DNA of 64,000 nucleotides. It comes from Streptomyces pyxinicus (lineage in GTDB: Bacteria > Actinomycetota > Actinomycetes > Streptomycetales > Streptomycetaceae). This document shows, in pieces, positions 41,131 through 48,692 of the stretch. A model generated the notes under the pieces. It saw only the letters and a program-made list of their open reading frames with translations, did no database searches and was not told the DNA's origin. Position numbers and translations under genes: made by a program. Position 1 is the stretch's first letter. Each line of letters starts with the position of its first letter. Location: NCBI RefSeq assembly GCF_024753135.1, contig NZ_JANUGP010000021.1, positions 79,553 through 143,552 of the forward strand. The letters are read 5' to 3'.

Positions 41131-42489
41131 TCAGCCGGCGCTGGGACGGCTGCCGGTGCCGGCGGCGGGGCGAAGGTAGAACACCTCGTTCGGTGTTCCG
41201 CCCTGAGAGGGCCACTGGATCACCGAGGCGTTGTCCCCGGTCTGCTCCTGGTTGATGTTGACGTAGTAGCCGGTGGCGTTATCGCGGATCATGACCTCGT
41301 TGGGGAAGAACGGGTCGGGTACTTCCAGGGTGAAGTTCTGCGTGTCGCGGGCGGGGCCGCCGGGGCTGGGGCTTCCGTTGGCTTCGTGGCAGTCCCAGAC
41401 ATTGAACTTCGCGCCCTGGAAGCTGCTCTGCCCCCAGTCGACGTCCAGGCACTTGCCGGAGTCCTCGGTCTTGATCCGGTACAGGGGCTTGCTGAGTCCG
41501 TTGACTCCGTTCTGGACGAGCTTCCACTTCTGGTTTCCGGCCGCGGTGGGGTGGAAGAGGATCACGTGGGTGCCGTTGCTCCTGCCCGCCCCCTCGACGT
41601 CCAGCACCTGGCCCGGACTGTTCTCCGGGGACATGGTCAGTTCCGCGGGATCGGCCGCCGCCCGCATACCCCCGAAGAAGACCGGCCAGTGATCACTGAG
41701 AGTGTTGACCTGGACGGCGGCCCGCCATTCCTGCGTGTTGACGTTCGTGACAAGGTAGTCCAACTCGTTGCCGCCCTGGTGCGTGGCCTGGCCGGCGTTG
41801 TAGATGTGCACTCCGCCCGGCATTCCGGCCGTGGCCTGCAGATCATGCGGGACACGATTGAAGTCACCCAGCACTGCCCAGTTCTGCACGTTCAGATCAA
41901 TGGCAGCGTTGCGTACACGGCTCACCAGACTGGCCGCGTCGCTGCCGCCGTTGGCCGAGGCGTGGATGTTGGCGAAGAGGATGTTGTCGGCGTCCCTCAC
42001 GATTCCCATCGCATCCCTGTGGACCCCGGGAACACGCACCAACTCCGTGCGCATGTTGACCGGGAAATCCGTGACGAACGCGAGGTTCAGGCCGCCCCCC
42101 TGGTTCTCGGCGCCCCGCATGAGGTAGAGATACCGGGCATCGGAACCTCCTTCCAGCCACAGGTACTCCGTGGTGTTGGTGTCGTGGTCGACCTCCCCGG
42201 TCGGCTGGGCGCCTGCGGGCGGCACGTTGGGCACCTCCTGCAGCGCGACGATGTTGGCCCCCCTGGCCAGGGTGAACACCTGCGCCCACCGGTTGCTGCC
42301 GCGTTGCATGTTCCAGGTCGTGAGCTGGTACTTGTCCTGGTCGTTCGCCCGGGCTCCGGGTGGCAGGGCGATCAGCGTGGTGAGAGCGGTGGTGAGGACG
42401 GCCAGCAGGACGATCAGCCGCCGTGTGGCCGTCAGGACGGGATGCGGGGTGCGCCGCCCCTGGGGCGGCGGCACCGACTCTGTGCTCAT
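41131..42489 (-). CDS. Secreted CdtB-like nuclease/phosphatase fused to a ricin-type lectin domain
   Basis: The 452-residue product has an N-terminal hydrophobic signal (RRLIVLLAVLTTALTTLIAL). An endonuclease/exonuclease/phosphatase domain (about 52-275) follows CdtB, the active subunit of cytolethal distending toxin, step by step: LTTWNMQRGSNRWAQ, LQEVP (Glu85), NIHASANGGSDAASLV (His176), LGDFNRVPHDL (Asp209, Asn211), GNELDYLV (Asp244) and SDHWPVFF (Asp266, His267). All catalytic positions are kept. The C-terminal domain (about 283-448) is a ricin B-like trefoil (GQVLDVEGAGRSNGTHV, QKWKLV, GKCLDVDWGQS), the fold of CdtA and CdtC, which bind host cells. No separate cdtA or cdtC gene is nearby. 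The target, which could be DNA or a phosphoinositide, is not predicted. Confidence 0.88.
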   Translation of the reverse strand: MSTESVPPPQGRRTPHPVLTATRRLIVLLAVLTTALTTLIALPPGARANDQDKYQLTTWNMQRGSNRWAQVFTLARGANIVALQEVPNVPPAGAQPTGEVDHDTNTTEYLWLEGGSDARYLYLMRGAENQGGGLNLAFVTDFPVNMRTELVRVPGVHRDAMGIVRDADNILFANIHASANGGSDAASLVSRVRNAAIDLNVQNWAVLGDFNRVPHDLQATAGMPGGVHIYNAGQATHQGGNELDYLVTNVNTQEWRAAVQVNTLSDHWPVFFGGMRAAADPAELTMSPENSPGQVLDVEGAGRSNGTHVILFHPTAAGNQKWKLVQNGVNGLSKPLYRIKTEDSGKCLDVDWGQSSFQGAKFNVWDCHEANGSPSPGGPARDTQNFTLEVPDPFFPNEVMIRDNATGYYVNINQEQTGDNASVIQWPSQGGTPNEVFYLRPAAGTGSRPSAG

Positions 42490-42547
42490 GGAGTGCTTCT
42501 TTCGGTGAGTGGCGAGTGGGCGAGGGCGCGTTTGGCGCCCGGCGTCG

Positions 42548-43528
42548 TCAGCGGATGGAGACGAAGAGGTAGTCGGCCTGGTAGGGGACGCGTGTGGTCG
42601 GCTGCTTCGCCGGGTCGCAGGCGCCGGCCGGGGCGACGCCGCCCGAGGTGTTCAGGCGGAGGACGGCCTCCGTCTTGGCGAGGAGGCCCTGGCCCTTGCC
42701 GACCTGTCGGGCACGCAGGAGGAGTTGGGGGATGTTGCCGGCGCCGTGGTCGAACTTTCTGAGCACGGTGCCGGTCACGGCGGAGCCGTCGGGAGCGGTC
42801 CACCGGGGAGGTCCCGCCGGCCCGTGCTCGGCGAAGTCGTGGCGGATGTCGCCCTGGAGGGTCGCTTCGACGCCATCCTGAGTGAAGGCGTACGAGCCGT
42901 CCTCCTGCTTCGTGCAGGCGTAGACCTGGGCTCCCTTGACCACGCTGCGCAGAGACGAGTACGCGATGGCGTGGGGCAGGGAGAACTTGCCGGGCAGGGC
43001 AGCGAGTTGGCCGCGGACCGCGCCGCCGGGGAACTCGGCGGTGTGGAGATTGACGTAGAAGTCGTCCGGATGGGCCTCGATGTCTTCGAGAAGGCTGTCG
43101 TCGTGGACCTTGACGGTGCCGTAGACGTACGGGGCGTCCTTGAGCTTCCTGGTGAAGAAGGAGATCCTCACGTCACCGTTCTTGCCCTGTGCGCCCTGGT
43201 GGAGGTGGCCCATGGTGGGAGCCTCGGTGCCGGTCCAGGCGAACGCGAAGGAGACGTCGTCGCCCTGTATGCGCATCAGGGCGGTCGCCCGGCCGTCCTT
43301 GTCGCCCACGGCCTGCTTGCCTGCGGGGGCCTCGTTGGTGCCGCTGAGGACCGAGCCGAAATAGCGCGCCCCGGGAGTGTCCTTGGCGTAGGCACCCAGG
43401 ACGCGGGCCCCTGAAGTCGCCTGCTCCGATTTGGTCTTGCCCGCGCTGTCGTCGCCGTTGCACGCGGTGAGTGCCAAGGCTCCCGTCATCACGAATGCGG
43501 CGATCATTCCGAAGCGCTTGTGGTTCAT
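42548..43528 (-). CDS. CHRD-DUF3455 fusion lipoprotein
   Basis: The 326-residue product has a lipoprotein signal (MIAAFVMTGALALTAC, lipobox LTAC). A CHRD domain (about 55-150) follows, with FGSVLSGTNEAPAG, GHLHQGAQGKNGDV and VNLHTAEFPGGAVRGQL. A DUF3455 domain (about 165-325) comes next, with VYACTKQEDGSYAF, PRWTAPDGSAVTGTV and VPYQADYLFVS. Both domains are of unknown function in bacteria and are typical of exported surface proteins. The ATG at 43528 lacks a strong ribosome-binding site. A shared 11-bp motif lies 53 bp upstream. It is downstream of the anti-sigma gene on the same strand. Confidence 0.82.
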   Translation of the reverse strand: MNHKRFGMIAAFVMTGALALTACNGDDSAGKTKSEQATSGARVLGAYAKDTPGARYFGSVLSGTNEAPAGKQAVGDKDGRATALMRIQGDDVSFAFAWTGTEAPTMGHLHQGAQGKNGDVRISFFTRKLKDAPYVYGTVKVHDDSLLEDIEAHPDDFYVNLHTAEFPGGAVRGQLAALPGKFSLPHAIAYSSLRSVVKGAQVYACTKQEDGSYAFTQDGVEATLQGDIRHDFAEHGPAGPPRWTAPDGSAVTGTVLRKFDHGAGNIPQLLLRARQVGKGQGLLAKTEAVLRLNTSGGVAPAGACDPAKQPTTRVPYQADYLFVSIR

Positions 43529-43580
43529 GGAGGGGTGTTTCCGTTCTGATCGGGTCCGCGGTGTCTTCGCGGACTCACGT

Positions 43581-43591
43581 GAATTACGGGC
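43581..43591 (-). promoter_or_regulatory. Shared 11-bp motif upstream of the CHRD-DUF3455 gene
   Basis: GCCCGTAATTC on the minus strand, 53 bp from the start codon. The identical 11-mer lies upstream of the lipoprotein gene at 51946-53097 (copy at 53170-53180), and GTG follows 2 bp after both copies. It may be part of a promoter for an alternative sigma factor. Confidence 0.4.
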
Positions 43592-43680
43592 CGGCCGCGC
43601 AGAGCCCTTTTCCGGGCCTTGAGCGCGAGAGGGGTGCGCGAGCCGACCGTGCCGGTCGATGTCGTCGGGGTGCGGAAGGT

Positions 43681-44451
43681 TCAGGAGTCGGTCCTCGCCG
43701 GTTTCTCGGGGACCGGGATGCGCAGGAGGGTTCTGCCGCTCGTGGCCTTGACGACGTACTCGCCGATCCGGTCGGTGGCGATGCCGACGCCCCCGGTGGC
43801 GAGGAGCCGGTCCGTGGCGGATGCGGGCAGGCCGTAGCCGCCGTCGGGGACGTGCCAGGTGAACGCGGTCTGCTCCGTGCCGTCGCGGGACACGGCGATC
43901 AGGGAGCAGTCCTGGGGGCCGGGGACCCCGCTGAGATCCATGAGGACTTGGGTGCCCCATCCGGTGCTCTCGGGCTGGAGGGCGGCGGTGACGCCGTCGG
44001 CGGCGGTGGCGCGCAGGACGGTGGGGCCCTCGGGGCGCGGGAGCGCGGTCGGCGCGGGCCGGTCGGGGGAGCGCAGGAGGAAGGGTCCGCCGCCGAGGCC
44101 GAGGATGACGCCGGCGACGCCGGCGGCGAACGCCCAGTTCCAGCGGCCGGTGCGCCGCCCGGACGGCACCGCCGCGACGGAGACAGCGGCCACGGCCGGC
44201 GCCGGACCACCCTCCTGGCGGACGGAGCCGACGGCCGCCTCGCGCAGCGCGGGGACGCGGTGGGTCCAGTCGCCGAGAAGTTCGCCGGCGGGGAGGTGCC
44301 GGAGGGCCGCCACGGTGGCGAACACCTCGTTCATGTCCGCCGTGCACGACGGACACCCGATGAGGTGCCCGGCGAAGCGCTCGGACTCCTCGGCGTCGAG
44401 GGCCGCCACGGCGTAGGCGGCCAGTTCCGGCTTTCCCTGCTCGCACGTCAC
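43681..44451 (-). CDS. Membrane-bound zinc anti-sigma factor
   Basis: The 256-residue product starts with an anti-sigma domain containing the zinc motif HLIGCPSC (HxxxCxxC) and an N-terminal Cys (VTCEQG). One transmembrane helix (about 110-130; WNWAFAAGVAGVILGLGG) and an extracytoplasmic domain (VLMDLSGVPGPQDCSLIAVS, TAFTWHVPDGGYGLPASAT) follow. It should hold an ECF sigma factor at the membrane and release it when the outer domain is stimulated. The GTG at 44451 has GGAG 8 nt upstream. No sigma gene directly adjoins; the nearest, at 47793-48422, is 3.3 kb away across a divergent regulator. Confidence 0.87.
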   Translation of the reverse strand: MTCEQGKPELAAYAVAALDAEESERFAGHLIGCPSCTADMNEVFATVAALRHLPAGELLGDWTHRVPALREAAVGSVRQEGGPAPAVAAVSVAAVPSGRRTGRWNWAFAAGVAGVILGLGGGPFLLRSPDRPAPTALPRPEGPTVLRATAADGVTAALQPESTGWGTQVLMDLSGVPGPQDCSLIAVSRDGTEQTAFTWHVPDGGYGLPASATDRLLATGGVGIATDRIGEYVVKATSGRTLLRIPVPEKPARTDS

Positions 44452-44726
44452 GCTGCAATCTCCTGGAAGTGAGGAACGCCCCCCCGGCGACTCGACAGCA
44501 CTACGGCCTCGCGGGCCCGGTGGTTCACCAGGAGACCGACCGGTCCGGCCGGGGCCGGACGGTGCCTCCGGTGCCGTACTACCCTCGGAGACCGGCACGC
44601 GCCGGTAAGGCTCGCCGTCCGCCCGTCCGGGGAACCCGGCCGCACTGAACCGTTCCTGGTCGGCTCCCGTTCCCCCCATGCGGGGCCGCGCCGGTTGTCG
44701 AGCCTCACGAGCGACCGAGGAGTGAC

Positions 44727-47618
44727 ATGAGCGGAAGTGCCGAGAGGTTCGCCGTACTGGGCCCGGTCCGGGCGTGGTACGGGGTGGAGGAGGTGAACCT
44801 GGGCAGCCCACAGCAGCGTGTGACCACGGCCGTCCTGCTGCTGCGCCGCTCCTACCCCGTGCCCACCGGCGAGCTGCTGGAGGCGGTGTGGGGCGAGCGC
44901 CCGCCGCGGTCGGCGGTGAACCAGCTGCACATCCATGTCCACAAGCTGCGGCGCGCGATGGAGCGCGCGGGTGGCCGGAGCCCGCTGATCGAGTCCGTTC
45001 CCGGCGGCTATCGCCTCCCACTCCCCTCGGGCGCGGTCGATGTGGAGGTGTTCCAGGAGAAGGTGGCGCGGGCTCTGAGGACCCGGCCGAGCGAGGCCGG
45101 GCAGGCGATCGTCCTGCTGCGCGAGGCGCTGGCGCTGTGGCAGGGGGACGCGCTCGCCGACCTGCCCGGCAACTGGGCCCGGGCCCAGCGGGTCCGCCTG
45201 GACCAACTCCGCCTGGAGGCACGGGAGAACCTGTTCCGGCGCTGCCTGGAGAACGGGTCCCACCGTGACGTCGTCGCCGAGGCCCCGGACGTCATCGCCA
45301 GGTATCCGCTCGACGAACGCTTCCGTGAGATCCACATGCTCGCGCTGTACCGGGCCGGACAGCGGGCGGCGGCACTGGCGGCGTACACGGACGCCCGGAA
45401 GCTGCTGTCGGCGGAACTGGGCGTCGGCCCCGGACCGGCCCTGCGCACGCTCCACGAACGGATCCTCCGGGGTGACACCGGGCTGCTCGCCCCCGAGCCC
45501 GTGGAGCACACCGGGACCGGCACGGCCGAGCCGAGCCCCACCACCCCCAGCCCCCACAGCTCCCCGGCCCCACACCCCGCACGAGTCCCGGCGCCCGCCC
45601 AACTCCCGCACGACCTGCCGGTGTTCTCGGGCCGGCACCAGGAACTGGACGAGCTGATCCAGTCGGCGCGGACGGGCCGCCGGCAGGGCGCCGGCGCGGT
45701 GGTCTGTGTCGTCGCCGGAGCCGCGGGCGTGGGCAAGACGACCCTCGCCGTCCACGCCGCCCACCGCCTGGCGGAGGACTACCCGGACGGACAGCTCCAT
45801 CTGGACCTGCACGGATTCGACGCCCACGAGAGCCCCATCTCCCCCCGGCGCGCCCTGCGCCTGGTCCTGGAGGCGTTCGGGGTGTCCGGGGACCGGCTGC
45901 CCGAAGACGCCACCGCCCGAGCCGCCCTGTACCGGGGCCTGCTCGCCGACCGGCGCGTCCTGCTGCTCCTGGACAACGCGCGGGATGCCCGGCAGATCCG
46001 TCCGCTGCTGCCGCCGTCCCCCGGCAGCCTCGTCCTCACCACCAGCCGCGACCAGCTGACCGCCCTGGTGGTCAGGGACGGCGCGCACCATCTGCGGCTC
46101 GAAGCCTTGGCCCCGGCAGCGGCCCACGCACTGCTGACGCGCAGGCTCGGCGCCGCCCGGGTCGACGCCGATCCCGCCGCGACCAGGCTCGTCATCGAGC
46201 GCAGCGCCGGACTGCCGCTGGCTCTCGCCCTCGTCGCCGCCCGCGCGACGACCTGCCGTGTCCCTTCGCTGACCGTCCTGGCGGACGAACTCCGGGCGGC
46301 CGACGCCACCTTGGACGCGCTGGGCGACGCCGACAGCACACTCGACGTACGCTCCGTCTTCTCCTGGTCGTACGACGCCCTCTCGCACGAGGCCGCGCGG
46401 CTGTACCGGCTCACCGCCCTCGCCCCCGGCACCGGCTGCTCCCACACCGCTCTCGCCGCGCTCGCCGGTCTGCCGAGGACACATGTCCGCCCCCTGGTCC
46501 ACGAGTTGACCGCCGCCCATCTGATGGACGAGCCCGACCCGGGACGCTTCGTCTCCCACGACCTGCTCCGCGAGTACGCCGCCGGACAACTCGCCGCTCA
46601 CGAGGACGCCGACGCCCGGACGGCCGCCTTCCGCCGGCTCCTGGCCCACTACCTGCGCACCGCCCACGCCGCGGCGCGCGTCCTCTCCGTGCACCTGCCG
46701 CCCCTGGCCCCGCACCCCGAGGCGATCGACGCCCCGGCCGAGGACATCCCCGACCTGGAGCGGGCGCTGACGTGGTTCGCGCGGGAGGACGACGCGCTGA
46801 CGCACCTGGTCGAGCGCGCCGGTGCCACCCCCGGCTGCGAGACGCAGACCTGGCAGTTGGTGTGGGCGCTGACCGAACACCTGCAACGCGAGGGGCGCTG
46901 GGACGACCGGATCGCGGCCCAGCACACCGCGCTGCGAGCTGCGGAGCGCGGCGCGGACCGGCTCGGCCAGGCCCACTCCCGTCGCAACCTGGCCCGCGCG
47001 TACGGCCAGGCCGGACGGTACGACGAGGCGCAGACCCACCTCACCGCCGCCATCGGCCTCTTCGGCGTCCTGGGCGATTCCGACGGCCAGGCGCGGTGCC
47101 TCAACAACCTCGCGGCGGTTCTGACGCTGCGCGGTGAACACGCTGCCGCCGTGCCGCACGCCGAGCGGGCCGTGGCGCTGAGCGAGGCGGCCGGCGACCT
47201 GCGCGGACTGGGCCCCGCGCTGAACAACCTGGGCTGGATCCACGCCCAGAACGGCGCCTTCGAGGAGTCCCTCGACTGCTGCCGCCGAGCGCTAGACGCG
47301 TTGCGCTCGGTGGGGGACCGGGCGGCCGAGGCGGGCACTCTGGACACCCTGGGGTACGTCCACCACCGTCTCGGGGAGCACGAGCAGGCGCTGGCTTGCT
47401 ACCGCCGCGCCCTGGAGATCGACCGCGAACTCGACGACTCCTTCAACGAGGCCGACACCCTCTCCCACGTCGGCGAGACCAGGTTCGCCATGGGAGACCC
47501 CGACGGCGCCCGGAAGGCCTGGGAGGCATCCCTGGACATCTTCGAGGAACGGGACCCGCACGCGGCCGAACGCGTCGCCACGCTCCTGAAGAGCCTCGGC
47601 GGTCCGGAGCCACGCTGA
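44727..47618 (+). CDS. AfsR-like SARP-type regulator (OmpR-like HTH, BTAD, NB-ARC, TPR)
   Basis: The 963-residue product has an OmpR-like winged helix (about 1-95; FAVLGPVRAWYGVEEVNLG, then LLEAVWGERPPRSAVNQLHI) and a BTAD domain (about 100-245; FREIHMLALYRAGQRAAALA). A Pro-rich linker leads to an NB-ARC ATPase (about 290-580) with Walker A GAAGVGKTTLAVH and Walker B RVLLLLDNARDA. TPR repeats follow to the end (LNNLAAVLTLRGEHAAAVPH, LDTLGYVHHRLGEHEQALAC). Architecture and length match AfsR, a global activator of antibiotic synthesis responding to Ser/Thr phosphorylation. The target genes are not evident here. The ATG at 44727 has GAGGAG upstream. Confidence 0.92.
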   Translation: MSGSAERFAVLGPVRAWYGVEEVNLGSPQQRVTTAVLLLRRSYPVPTGELLEAVWGERPPRSAVNQLHIHVHKLRRAMERAGGRSPLIESVPGGYRLPLPSGAVDVEVFQEKVARALRTRPSEAGQAIVLLREALALWQGDALADLPGNWARAQRVRLDQLRLEARENLFRRCLENGSHRDVVAEAPDVIARYPLDERFREIHMLALYRAGQRAAALAAYTDARKLLSAELGVGPGPALRTLHERILRGDTGLLAPEPVEHTGTGTAEPSPTTPSPHSSPAPHPARVPAPAQLPHDLPVFSGRHQELDELIQSARTGRRQGAGAVVCVVAGAAGVGKTTLAVHAAHRLAEDYPDGQLHLDLHGFDAHESPISPRRALRLVLEAFGVSGDRLPEDATARAALYRGLLADRRVLLLLDNARDARQIRPLLPPSPGSLVLTTSRDQLTALVVRDGAHHLRLEALAPAAAHALLTRRLGAARVDADPAATRLVIERSAGLPLALALVAARATTCRVPSLTVLADELRAADATLDALGDADSTLDVRSVFSWSYDALSHEAARLYRLTALAPGTGCSHTALAALAGLPRTHVRPLVHELTAAHLMDEPDPGRFVSHDLLREYAAGQLAAHEDADARTAAFRRLLAHYLRTAHAAARVLSVHLPPLAPHPEAIDAPAEDIPDLERALTWFAREDDALTHLVERAGATPGCETQTWQLVWALTEHLQREGRWDDRIAAQHTALRAAERGADRLGQAHSRRNLARAYGQAGRYDEAQTHLTAAIGLFGVLGDSDGQARCLNNLAAVLTLRGEHAAAVPHAERAVALSEAAGDLRGLGPALNNLGWIHAQNGAFEESLDCCRRALDALRSVGDRAAEAGTLDTLGYVHHRLGEHEQALACYRRALEIDRELDDSFNEADTLSHVGETRFAMGDPDGARKAWEASLDIFEERDPHAAERVATLLKSLGGPEPR

Positions 47619-47792
47619 GCCGGCGCACCCGCTCTCCCTTTCCCACGCTTTCGCGGCGCTTTCCCGCCCTCGTGAGCGTGGAAAGCGGACGTTAAGCGGC
47701 CGGCAAGAGCCCTCCCCGAACGTGGATCTCGTTCAGTTTTCAACGAGCACAGGTGCCCGGCCTCAACCACCGGCGCACTTCGGGGACGCAGC

Positions 47793-48422
47793 ATGAGACT
47801 CAGTACGGGCAACCGGGGGACCAAGCCGGTCCGGCCAGGCAAGGCGGGGCGGCGCACGGACGGGCAGGGGCACAGCGCCGAGCACCGGGACAGGGAAGGG
47901 GAGAGGGCCGGCGACGAGGCGTTCATCCGTGCCGTCTACGACAAGCACGGCGGATATCTCCTGAGGTTCGCCACCGGGCTCCTGCTCGGGGACGCGCACC
48001 AGGCGCAGGACGTGGTGCAGGAGGCCGTCCTGCGCGCCTGGCGGCACGCGGCACAGCTCGACCCGGAGGCCGAGGGCGTACGGCCCTGGCTCGTCACCGT
48101 CATTCGCAACCTCGTCATCGACGGCCACCGCGCCCGGCAGGCCCGCCCCCCGGAGACCGGCGACACCCCGCTGAACGACCTGCCCGGCCCGGAGCACATG
48201 GAGCGCTCCCTCACCAAGAAGATCGTGCGCGAGGCCCTCGGGGACCTCTCGCTCCAGCACCGGGAGATACTCGTCCACGTCCAGTACCTGGACCGGTCCG
48301 TGACGCAGACGGCTCAGCTCCTCGGCATCCCGGCGGGCACGGTGAAGTCCCGGACCCACCTGGCCCTGAGGGCACTGCGCGAAGCGCTGGTCAAGCGGGG
48401 GTACACCCCGATCCGCTCCTGA
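47793..48422 (+). CDS. ECF RNA polymerase sigma factor
   Basis: The 209-residue product has a charged leader (about 1-38). Sigma region 2 follows (FIRAVYDKHGGYLLRFATGL, then DAHQAQDVVQEAVLRAWRHA and RPWLVTVIRNLVIDGHRAR). Region 4 (about 145-200) has LSLQHREILVHVQYLDRSVT, QTAQLLGIPAGTVKSRTHLA and LRALREAL. It lacks an extra C-terminal sensing domain. The motif order resembles the SigK/SigL-type ECF groups, which are controlled by membrane anti-sigma factors. The ATG at 47793 has a weak upstream site. It is flanked by two BTAD-domain regulators on the same strand and has no adjacent anti-sigma gene. Confidence 0.92.
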   Translation: MRLSTGNRGTKPVRPGKAGRRTDGQGHSAEHRDREGERAGDEAFIRAVYDKHGGYLLRFATGLLLGDAHQAQDVVQEAVLRAWRHAAQLDPEAEGVRPWLVTVIRNLVIDGHRARQARPPETGDTPLNDLPGPEHMERSLTKKIVREALGDLSLQHREILVHVQYLDRSVTQTAQLLGIPAGTVKSRTHLALRALREALVKRGYTPIRS

Positions 48423-48436
48423 CGACGCGTCCGGTC

Positions 48437-48475
48437 CGCCCCCCGCGCCACGAACGCGGTGACCCGCGGGGGGCG
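48437..48475 (+). terminator. Terminator after the ECF sigma gene
   Basis: A perfect 11-bp stem CGCCCCCCGCG/CGCGGGGGGCG, 15 bp after the stop. The rest of the 270-bp gap before the next start shows no gene. Confidence 0.65.
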
Positions 48476-48692
48476 TTCCGTGGGGTGTGCGCCGTCGTGC
48501 CGGCGGATGGAAGGAGGAGGTCCGGGCCCAGCGCCGGGGGGACGGGTGGGCCCGGAGCGGCCGGGAGGGGAGCACAGGTCCGGCCGCATCCGTCCTACGG
48601 CCTCGGTGCCCTCCCGGTTCACCGGGTCGGTACAAGGGGACGATCCCGCCCACGCCCTCACCCGTTTGGGCAGGCGGGAGGCGCACGGCACA

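Noticed and set aside
44448..47243. A 931-codon minus-strand frame opposite the AfsR-like gene
   Set aside because: The AfsR-like product has clear domains and the opposite frame has none.
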